From Nostoc sp. S4 (GTDB lineage: Bacteria > Cyanobacteriota > Cyanobacteriia > Cyanobacteriales > Nostocaceae), in assembly GCA_029379225.1 (NCBI GenBank), contig JAQYWR010000008.1, forward strand, positions 62,001-126,000: 64,000 nt of DNA. Reading direction: 5' to 3'. Of this stretch, positions 42,608-53,257 are shown in pieces. The notes under the pieces are model-generated. The model saw only the letters and a program-made list of their open reading frames with translations. It made no database searches and was not told the DNA's origin. Made by a program: the position numbers and the translations under genes. Numbering within the stretch: the stretch's first letter is position 1; every line of letters starts with the position of its first letter.

Positions 42608-42775
42608 TGTTTGTAATATAATATATCCAGTAGAACCCAGAAAGACATTTTCCCTTAAATTGGACTTGCCGCTTAACTGGGCATTCAGCGCTATTTCTGT
42701 GAATGCCCTATCATGGCATATCCGAACATTAAGCTGATTGAATTTCACTAATTGTTTAACAGTGAAGATTATCAA

Positions 42776-43579
42776 CTAGCCATGCAGTTCAATTCTAGGA
42801 AACATATCACAGTCAATCGGCTCACCAGGTTTTTTGGCTTTGAATGAATCAAATTCTGGTAAATCAATTTCCTCATAAGGTTTGAAAGGCCACGCTTTCG
42901 GGCGGTGATAATAAGTAACATCATCGCCAGTCCAGTTTGTGACTACTGCACGTCGTTCTACAGGAGATACATTAGTTACTGAATGATGAATTGTCAGAAA
43001 ATGATGAATTAAGCAATCTCCAGGCTCCATATTCCAGGAGAGAAGTTCGTGGGGTTCTGGCTCTACAAACCACGAGGGGTCCGATCCTTCGCGTAACTCT
43101 CTGCCCCATCGATGAGAACCTTTGATATACTCTAATCGACCATTTTCTTGGTTGGCAGTATCTAAAGTCAGCCAAATTTTACAACACTGCCAGCCTTGTA
43201 TGGGCCAGTAAGGTAGATCGTTATGCCACCCAACACGGCTATTCGCTTTCGGCTTCTTCACAAAAAAACCATCAGCCAAAAAGTTGAGTTTTTCCGACTT
43301 TAAAACTTGAGCTGCGAGCATTGCTAATGGAGATTCAAAAACCAAAGCACGAAAATCAGTATCAACCAGCCATAGGCTACTAGCATGTTCTACACGGCCT
43401 TCTGGTCTTGGAGCATTCTTCTCCTCCAGAGGACCAGGAATTAAAATATTCTTGTCAACTGCTGCTCGCATCCGTTTTACCCAGGTGTCATCCACAGCAT
43501 TTTTGACACAGATAACGCCATCTCGCTCGTAAGCTTCAACTTGTTGAGGGCTAATTTTTTGTGTGTCTACCTTGAGCAT
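42776..43579 (-). CDS. phytanoyl-CoA dioxygenase (PhyH) family Fe(II)/2OG oxygenase; possible MysH-like
   Basis: GWHNDLPYWP (HxD), distal LTIHHSVTNVSPVERRAVVTNW. Confidence 0.85.
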   Translation of the reverse strand: MLKVDTQKISPQQVEAYERDGVICVKNAVDDTWVKRMRAAVDKNILIPGPLEEKNAPRPEGRVEHASSLWLVDTDFRALVFESPLAMLAAQVLKSEKLNFLADGFFVKKPKANSRVGWHNDLPYWPIQGWQCCKIWLTLDTANQENGRLEYIKGSHRWGRELREGSDPSWFVEPEPHELLSWNMEPGDCLIHHFLTIHHSVTNVSPVERRAVVTNWTGDDVTYYHRPKAWPFKPYEEIDLPEFDSFKAKKPGEPIDCDMFPRIELHG

Positions 43580-43792
43580 TTTATCTTTTTGCAGATTTTG
43601 AAATTAAACTTTTTTAGGTCGGAACTGCTAAATGCATATCAGCTGCTCCCACAAGGATTTCTGGACTTGATTTTACTGAGGATCGACTTTCTCAGGGTTT
43701 AACAAGCTTTTTCACTATAAAGTAGATATCGAGTTAGTAATTCTTTCTGTAGATGGACTATTTGTTGACATCCGCAGTTAAATAATTTCATC

Positions 43793-45277
43793 CTAACTAC
43801 CGAGATCCTTTTTTATCATCAGTGGTATAAGTGACGTTAGTCGTAATATACCAGACACAATGAAAACTACCTGTATGCCAAAAGACCCAGTAAATTGAGC
43901 GATAAAGCCACCTATAGTTGCTCCTAAAGCGCCACTTACCCCAGCAATAGCAGCTGCGATCGCAAAATAGATAGACTGATTTTTTACTGGTGCAATCTCT
44001 ATCTGAAGATTGTTGGTAGATAAATCAACTCCTCCCCAATTAGCACCAATGAAAATGTGTAACAAAGGTAACCACAGCCAGAGATCCAAGGGACTAGAAC
44101 CAACCAGCAGCCACAACCAGGGTATAACTGCAATCAGAATTCCTGTAGAAATTAGAATCGGACGATTGCCAATTTTGTCTACTACTTTACCCCAGACAAG
44201 CAGCATTGCCATATGTGCCCCGGCTCGCAAACTGTTATAGAAAGTTACCCAACTCACATCCAGATTTAGCGTATCTAGCAAGTAAAGGTTAAAAAATGGG
44301 GCACTGAGGTTAACCGCAAGCGCCCATAAGCCTAAATAAAGCAGAAACACCAAAAAATTAGAGTTTTTCCAGATGGTGCTAACTATATCGTTTTCTCGTG
44401 TCAGTATTTGCGGTAAAGAGACTTCTTCAGATGTTCCCTGAAGTTCATTTGGTGACGAGTCTACCTCAATCTCACTAGTTTGAGATGAGCTAGTATGATA
44501 GGTATTTTGTAATTGGGGATTCATATCTACCTGGAAATACTGACACCCCAAGCTGACAATTCCAAAGAAAATACCTACTAACAAAATTACTCCATAACCT
44601 TGGATCGGCCCCCCATACCAATGTGATACAGCTAGACCAGCTAAAGGCAAGCCTACCAACTCAGTGAGGTTGGCAAGGCTATTGCGTAGCCCGAAATATC
44701 TGCCTCGCAATTGTCGTGGGACTAACATTGCTATCCAACTCAACCATGATGCAATTCCTAATCCTCCTAAAAGATGGGTGCATACGAGAATCGAGAGCGA
44801 TAATATTACTAATTGGCTTGAATTGAGCCATCCCCAGCTATAGCTAGCAATGCCAATTACTAAAATTAACCACAGTAATCGAGCAATTCCGTGTGTCCGC
44901 AATGAATACTGAAAGCGGCTAGTGCTGCGTTCAGATAAGTAAGCACCTATAGGCTGAAACAGATGTAGCAGCATGGGAATAGAGGACATCATGCCAAAGA
45001 CCACTGGACTGGCACCCAACCCCACCAAAAAATTACCCAGCATCACTCCACCAGTGGCAATAGAGAAAACTGCTGCGAAAATACCATCGACAGTGGAAGC
45101 CCTCAAACTAGTGCGGCGCGCATCTTTAGAAATACGAGAATTGGGTCTTGAGGTCGGAGAAAGTGTTGCTGATGGTGAAACAATTTGGGCGATTTCTACA
45201 GAAACAGATGCATCTGTTTCAACCGGAACATAATCCATAAATCTAGTACTTAAGAAAATAATAGTGGAGCATCCCAA
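43793..45277 (-). CDS. MFS transporter
   Basis: 494 aa, 12-TM-like; RGRYFGLRNSLANLTE, GKVVDKIGNRPILISTG. Confidence 0.88.
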   Translation of the reverse strand: MGCSTIIFLSTRFMDYVPVETDASVSVEIAQIVSPSATLSPTSRPNSRISKDARRTSLRASTVDGIFAAVFSIATGGVMLGNFLVGLGASPVVFGMMSSIPMLLHLFQPIGAYLSERSTSRFQYSLRTHGIARLLWLILVIGIASYSWGWLNSSQLVILSLSILVCTHLLGGLGIASWLSWIAMLVPRQLRGRYFGLRNSLANLTELVGLPLAGLAVSHWYGGPIQGYGVILLVGIFFGIVSLGCQYFQVDMNPQLQNTYHTSSSQTSEIEVDSSPNELQGTSEEVSLPQILTRENDIVSTIWKNSNFLVFLLYLGLWALAVNLSAPFFNLYLLDTLNLDVSWVTFYNSLRAGAHMAMLLVWGKVVDKIGNRPILISTGILIAVIPWLWLLVGSSPLDLWLWLPLLHIFIGANWGGVDLSTNNLQIEIAPVKNQSIYFAIAAAIAGVSGALGATIGGFIAQFTGSFGIQVVFIVSGILRLTSLIPLMIKKDLGS

Positions 45278-45733
45278 TTAGAGCGTATCTATAAAATCCA
45301 TCAAAAAGGAAGGGGAGAAAGAGAAATCCAAAGAGAACGCAATAGCTTGAAAACAGGAATTTCTCATCAAAACGCCTGAAATTAGCCGTATAAAGACTTA
45401 CAAGAAATTTTTTCTTCAAAAAGAAGTTACTTGCCTAAACCTTTATCCCTAGGTAGGATACTTCAATGCGATAACAGTAACAAATTGAACCAGTCAATTA
45501 GTAAACATTAAATAGTCTATTATGTATATTGTAGGAGCTGTTGACCCACTAGTGTGACACTAATGGGTGGGAGACTTAAATCCTAAAGAATAAATCGATC
45601 GCTAATAAGTGTTAAAAATTTTACCCAGATTATCAGCAACTTGTTAAATAACTGTTTATCTATGCGATTATTACACGAATGATATCAGATTCTCCGGCCA
45701 CCTAAAGATTAACTTTCTAAAAAACTGACAAAT

Positions 45734-45817
45734 AAAAAAACATCCCAAAATTTCTTGGGGGATGGGTGGTCTCACGCGTCCGATATTCAGGACAGGCTTC
45801 TCTTGCATAAGAGGGAT
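45734..45817 (-). ncRNA. candidate structured small RNA or leader with Rho-independent terminator
   Basis: Minus strand: CTCTTATGCAAGAG hairpin, GTCCTGAATATCGGAC hairpin, CATCCCCCAAGAAATTTTGGGATG hairpin then TTTTTTT. Confidence 0.5.
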
Positions 45818-46387
45818 AATTTATTTTCTCGAGATCCTTAAATAAAAATAAAATATCAAGCTGTCTAATCCTCAAAATCTACTTTTTTTTGTTTGAAATC
45901 TACCTTTGGTGTAGGTGCAATATTTGAAAAATAGTGATATGTTAAATAATGTAAACAAGTGTCTAAGCTTCTTGAGCAAGTAAAATCATTCTTCTAGCTT
46001 GCCTATAACCGACTATTCACCTACTCCAAATCCATAATTCTTTGGCTAGACATAGCGTTAACAGTCTGATAATCTGAGAAAAACTATCAAGTTTTGTTGC
46101 TGAAATTTGCAGTATCCTTAAGGTCAAGCGAAGACTTAAGGTCTTTTGCTGTCCTGATGAAATGACAGTAGATGCACTTCATCTTAAATAGTGCTATATT
46201 TTGTGATTTCTAAATCTGCAATCCAACAAAATTTCATTCAGATATGCCTTTTTTCCTTGCGAATTACAGGCAATTTACTTGTGAGAGAATTTTTGCAAGT
46301 TAAGTCATCATGTTTTGAGAAGTACTTACACTTCTTAATAGCATCTACATCAAAGTTACAATTTATTTCAACTAGAGGGTAAAATTT

Positions 46388-47620
46388 GTGAGCATCGTTC
46401 AAACAAAACTTCAAGTTACTGAAACTAAATTTCACGTAGAGGCTTATGAAAAGATTGAGTACGACTTAGTTTATGTAGATGGTGTTTTTGATATTGCTAA
46501 TCCAGAACTTGCAGAGACATATAAAAGTTTTGGCAGATGCTTGGCTGTTATAGATACTAATGTCAACCATTTTTACAGTACTCAGATTGAGAAATATTTC
46601 CGGTATTACGGCATTGATTTAAGGGTTTTTGCTGTGACAATTAGCGAACCAAACAAATCTATGCAAACCTTTGACAAAATTATAGATGTGTTCGCAGACT
46701 TCAAGTTAGTCCGGAAAGAACCAGTGTTAGTTATCGGTGGTGGTTTAATTACAGATGTTGTTGGTTTTGCTTGTTCTACCTATCGCCGTAGTAGTAACTA
46801 CATCCGGATTCCTACTACTTTGATTGGTTTAATTGATGCCAGCGTCGCTATTAAGGTAGCAGTTAACCATAAAAAACTGAAAAATCGTTTGGGTGCTTAT
46901 CACGCTTCTCAAAAAGTCTTTTTAGACTTTTCTCTGCTGCGAACATTACCAACAAATCAAGTGCGTAATGGGATGGCAGAATTAGTCAAAATTGCTGTAG
47001 TTGCTCAAAAGGATGTGTTTGAGTGGTTAGAAAAGTATGGCAAAGAATTGCTTGACACTCACTTTGGGAACATTGATGCAACTCCACAGATTAAACAAAT
47101 TGCTCACCGTCTGACTTACGAAGCGATCAAAAAAATGTTGGAGCTAGAAGTACCCAACCTGCGCGAACTAAATTTGGACAGAGCAATAGCTTATGGACAT
47201 ACCTGGAGTCCGACTTTAGAACTTGCACCACACATCCCGATGTTTCACGGACATGCGGTGAGTATTGATATGGCTTTATCTGCAACCATCGCAGCCAATA
47301 GAGGCTACATCACAATTGAAGAACGCGATCGCATTTTAGGATTAATCAGCGATTTGGGGTTGGCTCTCGACCATCCTTTATTGGATGAAGAACTGTTATG
47401 GAATGCTACCGAGTCTATCACCCTAACACGAGATGGTTTGTTAAGAGCTGCAATGCCCAGACCAATTGGTACTTGCTTCTATATGAATGATTTAACAAGG
47501 GAAGAATTGGCACAAGGTTTAGCAGAACATAAGCAGCTTTGCGTTACCTATCCTCGTGGTGGTGAAGGTGTAGATATGTACCCCGTTTATCAGACAGAAC
47601 TTGTTGGGAGTACAATATAA
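46388..47620 (+). CDS. mysA: demethyl-4-deoxygadusol synthase (sugar phosphate cyclase)
   Basis: DHQS-like fold; [40 protein letters not shown]; followed by mysB-C-D. Confidence 0.95.
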   Translation: MSIVQTKLQVTETKFHVEAYEKIEYDLVYVDGVFDIANPELAETYKSFGRCLAVIDTNVNHFYSTQIEKYFRYYGIDLRVFAVTISEPNKSMQTFDKIIDVFADFKLVRKEPVLVIGGGLITDVVGFACSTYRRSSNYIRIPTTLIGLIDASVAIKVAVNHKKLKNRLGAYHASQKVFLDFSLLRTLPTNQVRNGMAELVKIAVVAQKDVFEWLEKYGKELLDTHFGNIDATPQIKQIAHRLTYEAIKKMLELEVPNLRELNLDRAIAYGHTWSPTLELAPHIPMFHGHAVSIDMALSATIAANRGYITIEERDRILGLISDLGLALDHPLLDEELLWNATESITLTRDGLLRAAMPRPIGTCFYMNDLTREELAQGLAEHKQLCVTYPRGGEGVDMYPVYQTELVGSTI

Positions 47621-48456
47621 TGTCTACTACAATTGCCAAGCCTACAGCTAGACCTGTCACGCCAGTAGGAATCTTAGCAAAGACGTTAGAAGCTATTGTC
47701 CAAGAAATTAACCAACGCCCAGACTTACCTGCGGAGTTAGTCGCTAACCTCTATCAAGCATGGTGTTTGGCAGCTGGTTTAGATCCTTACTTGGAAGAAT
47801 ATACTACCCCCGAATCAGCGGCTTTAACTGCACTTGCCGAAAAAACATCAAATGAAGCATGGCAAGAACACTTTAGTGAAGGAACAACAGTACGACCTCT
47901 AGAGCAAGAAATGCTATCAGGTCATGTAGAAGGGCAAACCTTGAAAATGTTTGTTCACATGACTAAAGCCAAAAAAGTACTGGAAATAGGGATGTTCACA
48001 GGTTATTCTGCACTGGCAATGGCAGAAGCATTACCAAAAGACGGAGTGCTAGTCGCCTGCGAAGTAGATCCCTTTGCCGCAGAAGTTGCCCAAGCGGCTT
48101 TTAATCAATCTCCTGACGGTCAAAAAATTCGTGTGGAATTAGGGTCAGCTTTGCAAACTTTAGAAAAGTTGGTAGCAGCTGGAGAATCATTCGATCTAGT
48201 GTTTATTGACGCAGATAAAAAGGAGTACATAACCTACTTCCAAACATTGCTAGATACTAATTTGCTAGCACCATCAGGATTTATTTGTGTAGATAATACA
48301 CTGCTGCAAGGAGAGGTTTATTTACCTGGACAACAACGCACCGCCAACGGCGAAGCGATCGCTCAATTTAATCGTGCTGTAGCACTCGATCCTCGCGTAG
48401 AACAGGTAATATTACCACTACGGGATGGCTTGACAATTATCCGCAAAGCTGCGTGA
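47620..48456 (+). CDS. mysB: O-methyltransferase (4-deoxygadusol-forming)
   Basis: VLEIGMFTGYSALAMAEALP, FIDADKKEY; TAATG overlap with mysA. Confidence 0.95.
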   Translation: MSTTIAKPTARPVTPVGILAKTLEAIVQEINQRPDLPAELVANLYQAWCLAAGLDPYLEEYTTPESAALTALAEKTSNEAWQEHFSEGTTVRPLEQEMLSGHVEGQTLKMFVHMTKAKKVLEIGMFTGYSALAMAEALPKDGVLVACEVDPFAAEVAQAAFNQSPDGQKIRVELGSALQTLEKLVAAGESFDLVFIDADKKEYITYFQTLLDTNLLAPSGFICVDNTLLQGEVYLPGQQRTANGEAIAQFNRAVALDPRVEQVILPLRDGLTIIRKAA

Positions 48457-48462
48457 TTGAGT

Positions 48463-49857
48463 ATGGCACAATCTATTTCTGTTTCTGGTTCACCTGCTAT
48501 AGAGTCTTTTCCTTTAGAGACCAAAATAGCCGTAATTATCCAAAACATTTTAACTTTGGCTCTGCTATTATTAGCACTGCCAATCAATGCCACCATTGTT
48601 TTAGTAACTTTGTTTTGGCATATTCTCTCGCGTCCTTTTCAACATTCAGCGACCAAAGCAGCAAACCCGAAAAATATCTTAATTAGTGGTGCTAAAATGA
48701 CCAAAGCTTTACAGCTAGCGCGGTCATTCCATAATGCTGGACACAGAGTTGTGCTGCTAGAAACTCACAAATATTGGCTATCTGGGCATCGATTTTCTCA
48801 AGCCGTGGACAAGTTTTATACTGTTCCAGCGCCCCAAGAAAACCCAGAACGCTATACCCAGGCTTTGATAGACATCATCAAACAAGAAAATATTGATGTC
48901 TATATTCCAGTCACCAGTCCAGTGGGCAGCTACTACGACTCCTTGGCCAAACCATCGCTGTCGGAGTACTGTGAAGTATTTCACTTTGATGCAGATATTA
49001 CCCAGAAATTGGATGATAAATTTGAGCTTGCCGAAACAGCGCGATCGCTTGGTTTATCAGTACCTAAATCTTTCAAAATTACCTCTGCCGAACAAGTTCT
49101 AAATTTCGACTTCTCTGGGGAATCTCGCAAATATATCCTCAAGAGTATTCCTTACGACTCAGTACGGCGTTTAGACTTAACTAAGCTCCCTTGTGCTACC
49201 CCTGAAGAAACAGCCGCATTCGTCAAAAGCTTGCCAATTAGTCCGGAAAAGTCTTGGATTATGCAAGAATTTATTCCTGGTGAGGAATTTTGCACCCATA
49301 GCACCGTTCGGGATGGAGAATTACGATTGCACTGCTGCTGTGAATCTTCAGCCTTTCAAGTCAACTATGAAAACGTTGAAAATTCCCAAATCAGGGAATG
49401 GGTAAGGCATTTCGTCAAAGAACTGAAACTTACAGGACAGATTTCCTTTGACTTTATTCAAGCTGAGGATGGCACAGTTTACGCTATTGAGTGTAATCCC
49501 CGCACACACTCTGCAATTACTACTTTCTATGACCATCCCAAAGTTGCTCAAGCCTACCTCGATGGAGAACCGATGGCTGAAACATTACAGCCATTACCAA
49601 ATAGTAAACCCACCTATTGGACTTACCATGAAGTTTGGCGTTTGACTGGTATCCGTTCTTTCACACAATTGAGAAAATGGATTAGAAATATTTGGCGGGG
49701 AACTGATGCAATTTATAAACCAGACGATCCCTTACCATTTTTAATGGTGCATCACTGGCAAATTCCCTTACTCTTGCTGAATAATCTACGCAAACTTAAA
49801 GGCTGGACGCGGATAGATTTCAATATCGGGAAATTAGTCGAATTGGGAGGAGATTAA
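48463..49857 (+). CDS. mysC: ATP-grasp ligase (mycosporine-glycine synthase)
   Basis: TM-like N-terminus, ATP-grasp motifs WIMQEFIPGEEFCTHS, YAIECNPRTHSAITTF; ATG at 48463 preferred to TTG 48457. Confidence 0.94.
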   Translation: MAQSISVSGSPAIESFPLETKIAVIIQNILTLALLLLALPINATIVLVTLFWHILSRPFQHSATKAANPKNILISGAKMTKALQLARSFHNAGHRVVLLETHKYWLSGHRFSQAVDKFYTVPAPQENPERYTQALIDIIKQENIDVYIPVTSPVGSYYDSLAKPSLSEYCEVFHFDADITQKLDDKFELAETARSLGLSVPKSFKITSAEQVLNFDFSGESRKYILKSIPYDSVRRLDLTKLPCATPEETAAFVKSLPISPEKSWIMQEFIPGEEFCTHSTVRDGELRLHCCCESSAFQVNYENVENSQIREWVRHFVKELKLTGQISFDFIQAEDGTVYAIECNPRTHSAITTFYDHPKVAQAYLDGEPMAETLQPLPNSKPTYWTYHEVWRLTGIRSFTQLRKWIRNIWRGTDAIYKPDDPLPFLMVHHWQIPLLLLNNLRKLKGWTRIDFNIGKLVELGGD

Positions 49858-49890
49858 TACCGAGGCTGAGTAAAAGTATGATTTAGGATC

Positions 49891-50012
49891 ACGCAGAGGC
49901 GCAGAGTCGCAGAGGAAGAGAATGAGAGTTTGAACTATTTTGGTGTTGCACAAATAACAAATGAAATTTTTCTAAAACTCCTCATTCTCTCTGCGCCTTT
50001 GCGCCTCTGCGT
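49891..50012. repeat. palindromic MITE/REP-like element between mysC and mysD
   Basis: ACGCAGAGGCGCAGAGTCGCAGAGGAAGAGAATGAG vs reverse complement of right arm ACGCAGAGGCGCAAAGGCGCAGAGAGAATGAG. Confidence 0.75.
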
Positions 50013-50077
50013 GTTAGCGAAGCGGGGCGTAGCCCGATAAATTATCCAAGGCTAAACAGTAGATAAGAACATAAACC

Positions 50078-51109
50078 ATGCCAGTACTTCGTATCCTTCA
50101 TTTAGTTGGCTCTGCACAGGATGATTTTTACTGTGATTTGTCACGCCTTTATGCCCAAGAGTGTTTAGCAGCAACAGCAGATGCATCGCGCTATGACTTC
50201 CAAATTGCATACATTACACCCGATGGCCAGTGGCGATTTCCTCAGTCTCTCAGCCCTGAAGATATTGCCGAGGCGAAACCGATTCCTCTGTTTGATGCCA
50301 TAGAATTTCTCACAGGGCAAAACATTGACATCATGTTACCACACATGTTTTGTATTCCTGGAATGACTCACTACCGGGCCCTATTCGACTTGCTGAAGAT
50401 CCCTTATATAGGTAATACTCCAGATCTGATGGCAATAACGGCTCACAAAGCCAGAACCAAAGCAATTGTCGAAGCAGCAGGGGTGAAAGTACCTCGTGGA
50501 GAACTGTTGCGCCAAGGAGATGTTCCAACAATTACACCGCCAGCAATTATCAAACCTGTAAATTCTGACAACTCTCTAGGGGTGACTTTAGTCAAAGAGG
50601 CTGCTGAGTATGATGCAGCTTTGAAAAAAGCATTTGAACATGCTTCGGAGGTGATTGTAGAAACATTCATCGAAGTCGGTCGAGAAGTCAGATGTGGGAT
50701 CGTTGTTAAAGACGGGGAATTAATCGGTTTACCCCTAGAAGAGTATCTGATAGACCCCCACGAAAAACCTATCCGCAGCTATGCTGATAAACTCATACGA
50801 ACGGACGATGGAAACTTGGGTTACGCCGCTAAAGGTAATAAAAAGTCTTGGATTGTAGATCCTAATGACCCAAGCACCCAAAAGGTTCAGGAAGTGGCTA
50901 AAAAGTGTCATCACGCTTTAGGCTGTCGCCACTATAGTTTATTTGACTTTCGCATCGACCCAGAGGGACAACCTTGGTTTTTAGAAGCCGGCTTGTATTG
51001 TTCTTTTGCCCATAAAAGTGTGATTTCGTCTATGGCCAAAGTAGCAGGAATTCCCCTAGATGAGTTATTGATAATGGCTATCAATGAAACGTTGGGCAGT
51101 AAGAAATAG
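50078..51109 (+). CDS. mysD: D-Ala-D-Ala ligase-like ATP-grasp enzyme (shinorine/porphyra-334 type imine-forming)
   Basis: D-Ala-D-Ala ligase-like ATP-grasp (MLPHMFCIPGMTHYRALFDLLKIPYIGNTPDLMAITAHKARTKAIVEAAGVKVPRGELL; VIVETFIEVGREVRCGIV), downstream of mysC. Confidence 0.94.
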   Translation: MPVLRILHLVGSAQDDFYCDLSRLYAQECLAATADASRYDFQIAYITPDGQWRFPQSLSPEDIAEAKPIPLFDAIEFLTGQNIDIMLPHMFCIPGMTHYRALFDLLKIPYIGNTPDLMAITAHKARTKAIVEAAGVKVPRGELLRQGDVPTITPPAIIKPVNSDNSLGVTLVKEAAEYDAALKKAFEHASEVIVETFIEVGREVRCGIVVKDGELIGLPLEEYLIDPHEKPIRSYADKLIRTDDGNLGYAAKGNKKSWIVDPNDPSTQKVQEVAKKCHHALGCRHYSLFDFRIDPEGQPWFLEAGLYCSFAHKSVISSMAKVAGIPLDELLIMAINETLGSKK

Positions 51110-51213
51110 AATTTGCTTGAAGTTGGGTGACAAAAGTAGACTTATCTTTTTTATGAGAAATTGCTACATATTTTTTTAATTAGTACTTATTTTTTGTGGA
51201 TTGTCATTAATTA

Positions 51214-51726
51214 CTACTGCTGTAAATATTGCTCATAACCGAGTTGTTCTAGTTTGGTTTGCTTGGCGATTACTGATTCTGATAGGGTTTGGCGATATCG
51301 TTGGACTTTTTCTAGCAATTCTGATTGCCCTGTTGCAAGTATTTGTACTGCTAAAAGTCCAGCATTTTTGGCATTACCGATCGCCACTGTAGCTACGGGA
51401 ATACCAGCAGGCATTTGTACTATTGAATACAAAGAATCTAGCCCTTGCAAGTAACGGGTAGGTACAGGAACACCGATAACCGGAAGGGGAGTTAAAGAGG
51501 CTACCATTCCAGGTAGATGAGCAGCACCACCCGCACCAGCAATAATTACCTTAATACCGCGTTGGTGTGCGAGTTTAGCATATTCCACCATGCGTTCTGG
51601 GGTACGATGAGCCGAAACAATCGCCACTTCACTTTCGATGCCAAATTCGTCACAAATTGCGATCGCGTCTTTCATAGTGGGCAAATCGGAATCGCTGCCC
51701 ATGATAATACCAACTAAAGGAGTCAT
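51214..51726 (-). CDS. purE: N5-carboxyaminoimidazole ribonucleotide mutase
   Basis: [32 protein letters not shown]; start at MTPLVG. Confidence 0.96.
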   Translation of the reverse strand: MTPLVGIIMGSDSDLPTMKDAIAICDEFGIESEVAIVSAHRTPERMVEYAKLAHQRGIKVIIAGAGGAAHLPGMVASLTPLPVIGVPVPTRYLQGLDSLYSIVQMPAGIPVATVAIGNAKNAGLLAVQILATGQSELLEKVQRYRQTLSESVIAKQTKLEQLGYEQYLQQ

Positions 51727-51789
51727 AGAATTTTGGATTAACGAGCGATTGTTCAATCTAAAATCAGATTTAGCTATATTCTCCTGAAT

Positions 51790-52962
51790 GTGATGACTCA
51801 AGCAACACAAAGTGCCTTACAAATTATCAATGCTAGAGTGCCTGGTTACAAAGATTTGCAAATGCTCTTAATTAATCGAGAGGGGATAATCGAGCAAATC
51901 TTGCCAATGAGTACAGTAGAGATGTACAGCGATGCAACCGTACTAAATGTAGCAGGTGACTGGATTTCTCTTGGCGGCATTGATTTGCAAATTAACGGTG
52001 CGTTGGGATTGGCATTTCCTGATTTAAGGACTCAAAACGCTCATCTTCTAGAGAAAATAACCCAATATTTGTGGGATGTAGGAGTAGATGGATTTTTACC
52101 GACACTCGTAACAACTTCGGTAGAAAATATTCAGCGATCGCTCGCGGTTATTGCTAATTTTACTGAAAAAGAGAGCTTGAGGGGAAGGTTGTGCGCCAAA
52201 ATTCTCGGAGTACATCTAGAAGGGCCATTTTTAAATGTCCAAAAGCGCGGCGCACACCCAGCAGAGTACCTGTTACCCTTAACGATTGACGAGGTAAAGC
52301 GGGTTTTGGGAGATTACGCCCAGGTTGTGAAAGTTATTACCTTAGCGCCAGAATTAGATCCTACTGGTGAAGTAATTCCATATTTGCGTTCTTTGGGGAT
52401 TACTGTTAGTTTAGGACATTCCCAGGCAACGGCTGCCCAAGCACAACGCGCCTTTGAACTAGGTGCAACGATGGTAACCCATGCTTTCAATACTATGCCA
52501 CCACTACATCATCGCGAACCTGGGTTATTAGGAGCAGCAATTATCCATCCAGATGTGATGTGTAGTTTTATTGCCGATGGAGAGCATGTTTCGCCCACTA
52601 TGCTGCAAATTTTACTGCGTGCTAGCTATCAAGAAAAGGGGCTATTTCTGGTTAGCGATGCCCTGGCACCTCTGGGATTACCCGATGGAGTGTATCCTTG
52701 GGACACTCGGCAAATTGAAGTCAAAAACGGTACGGCACGATTACCAGATGGCACATTATCAGGAACTACTTTACCGTTGTTGGTGGGGGTGCAGAATTTG
52801 GTGAAGTGGGGAATTTGTAACGTAGAAAGTGCGATTTTATTAGCTACCAATGCACCTAGAGAAGCAATTGGCTTATCAGGAATTGTTTCACTTCAAACCG
52901 CCAACTTATTACGCTGGCATTGGGATCGACAAACAAAAGAACTATCTTGGCAACGATTATAA
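51790..52962 (+). CDS. nagA: N-acetylglucosamine-6-phosphate deacetylase
   Basis: [53 protein letters not shown]. Confidence 0.94.
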   Translation: MMTQATQSALQIINARVPGYKDLQMLLINREGIIEQILPMSTVEMYSDATVLNVAGDWISLGGIDLQINGALGLAFPDLRTQNAHLLEKITQYLWDVGVDGFLPTLVTTSVENIQRSLAVIANFTEKESLRGRLCAKILGVHLEGPFLNVQKRGAHPAEYLLPLTIDEVKRVLGDYAQVVKVITLAPELDPTGEVIPYLRSLGITVSLGHSQATAAQAQRAFELGATMVTHAFNTMPPLHHREPGLLGAAIIHPDVMCSFIADGEHVSPTMLQILLRASYQEKGLFLVSDALAPLGLPDGVYPWDTRQIEVKNGTARLPDGTLSGTTLPLLVGVQNLVKWGICNVESAILLATNAPREAIGLSGIVSLQTANLLRWHWDRQTKELSWQRL

Positions 52963-53184
52963 AATTTTCTGTTGGGGAGCGATCGCTTGGCGTCATGTTT
53001 GCCAACTATATTACAGCAATTTTACGTAAATTTACAATCATAACTCACTTTTTCTCACCGACAGAGCGATCGGTCTAGGAGTATAAATAATTTAATTTCT
53101 AATAAAATTACACAGATAAGTAAGTCGGCACAATAAAACCAAACTATGTGAATAAAAATTAACTAGGCTAAAACCCTCTTCCCT

Positions 53185-53244
53185 TCTGCCTCCTGCCTCA
53201 AAACCCGTAACTTTGTACTTCATGCAAATGAAAACTGCTGTAAA
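53185..53244. repeat. second copy of the dispersed repeat found at 27150-27288
   Basis: CTGCCTCCTGCCTCAAAACCCGTAACTTTGTACTTCATGCAAATGAAAACTGCTGTAAA. Confidence 0.7.
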
Positions 53245-53257
53245 CATTAGAGGAATA

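Noticed and set aside
46191-46382. 63-aa ORF just upstream of mysA
   Set aside because: Lies in the promoter region, no homology recognised and overlapped by an opposite-strand ORF; probably noncoding.
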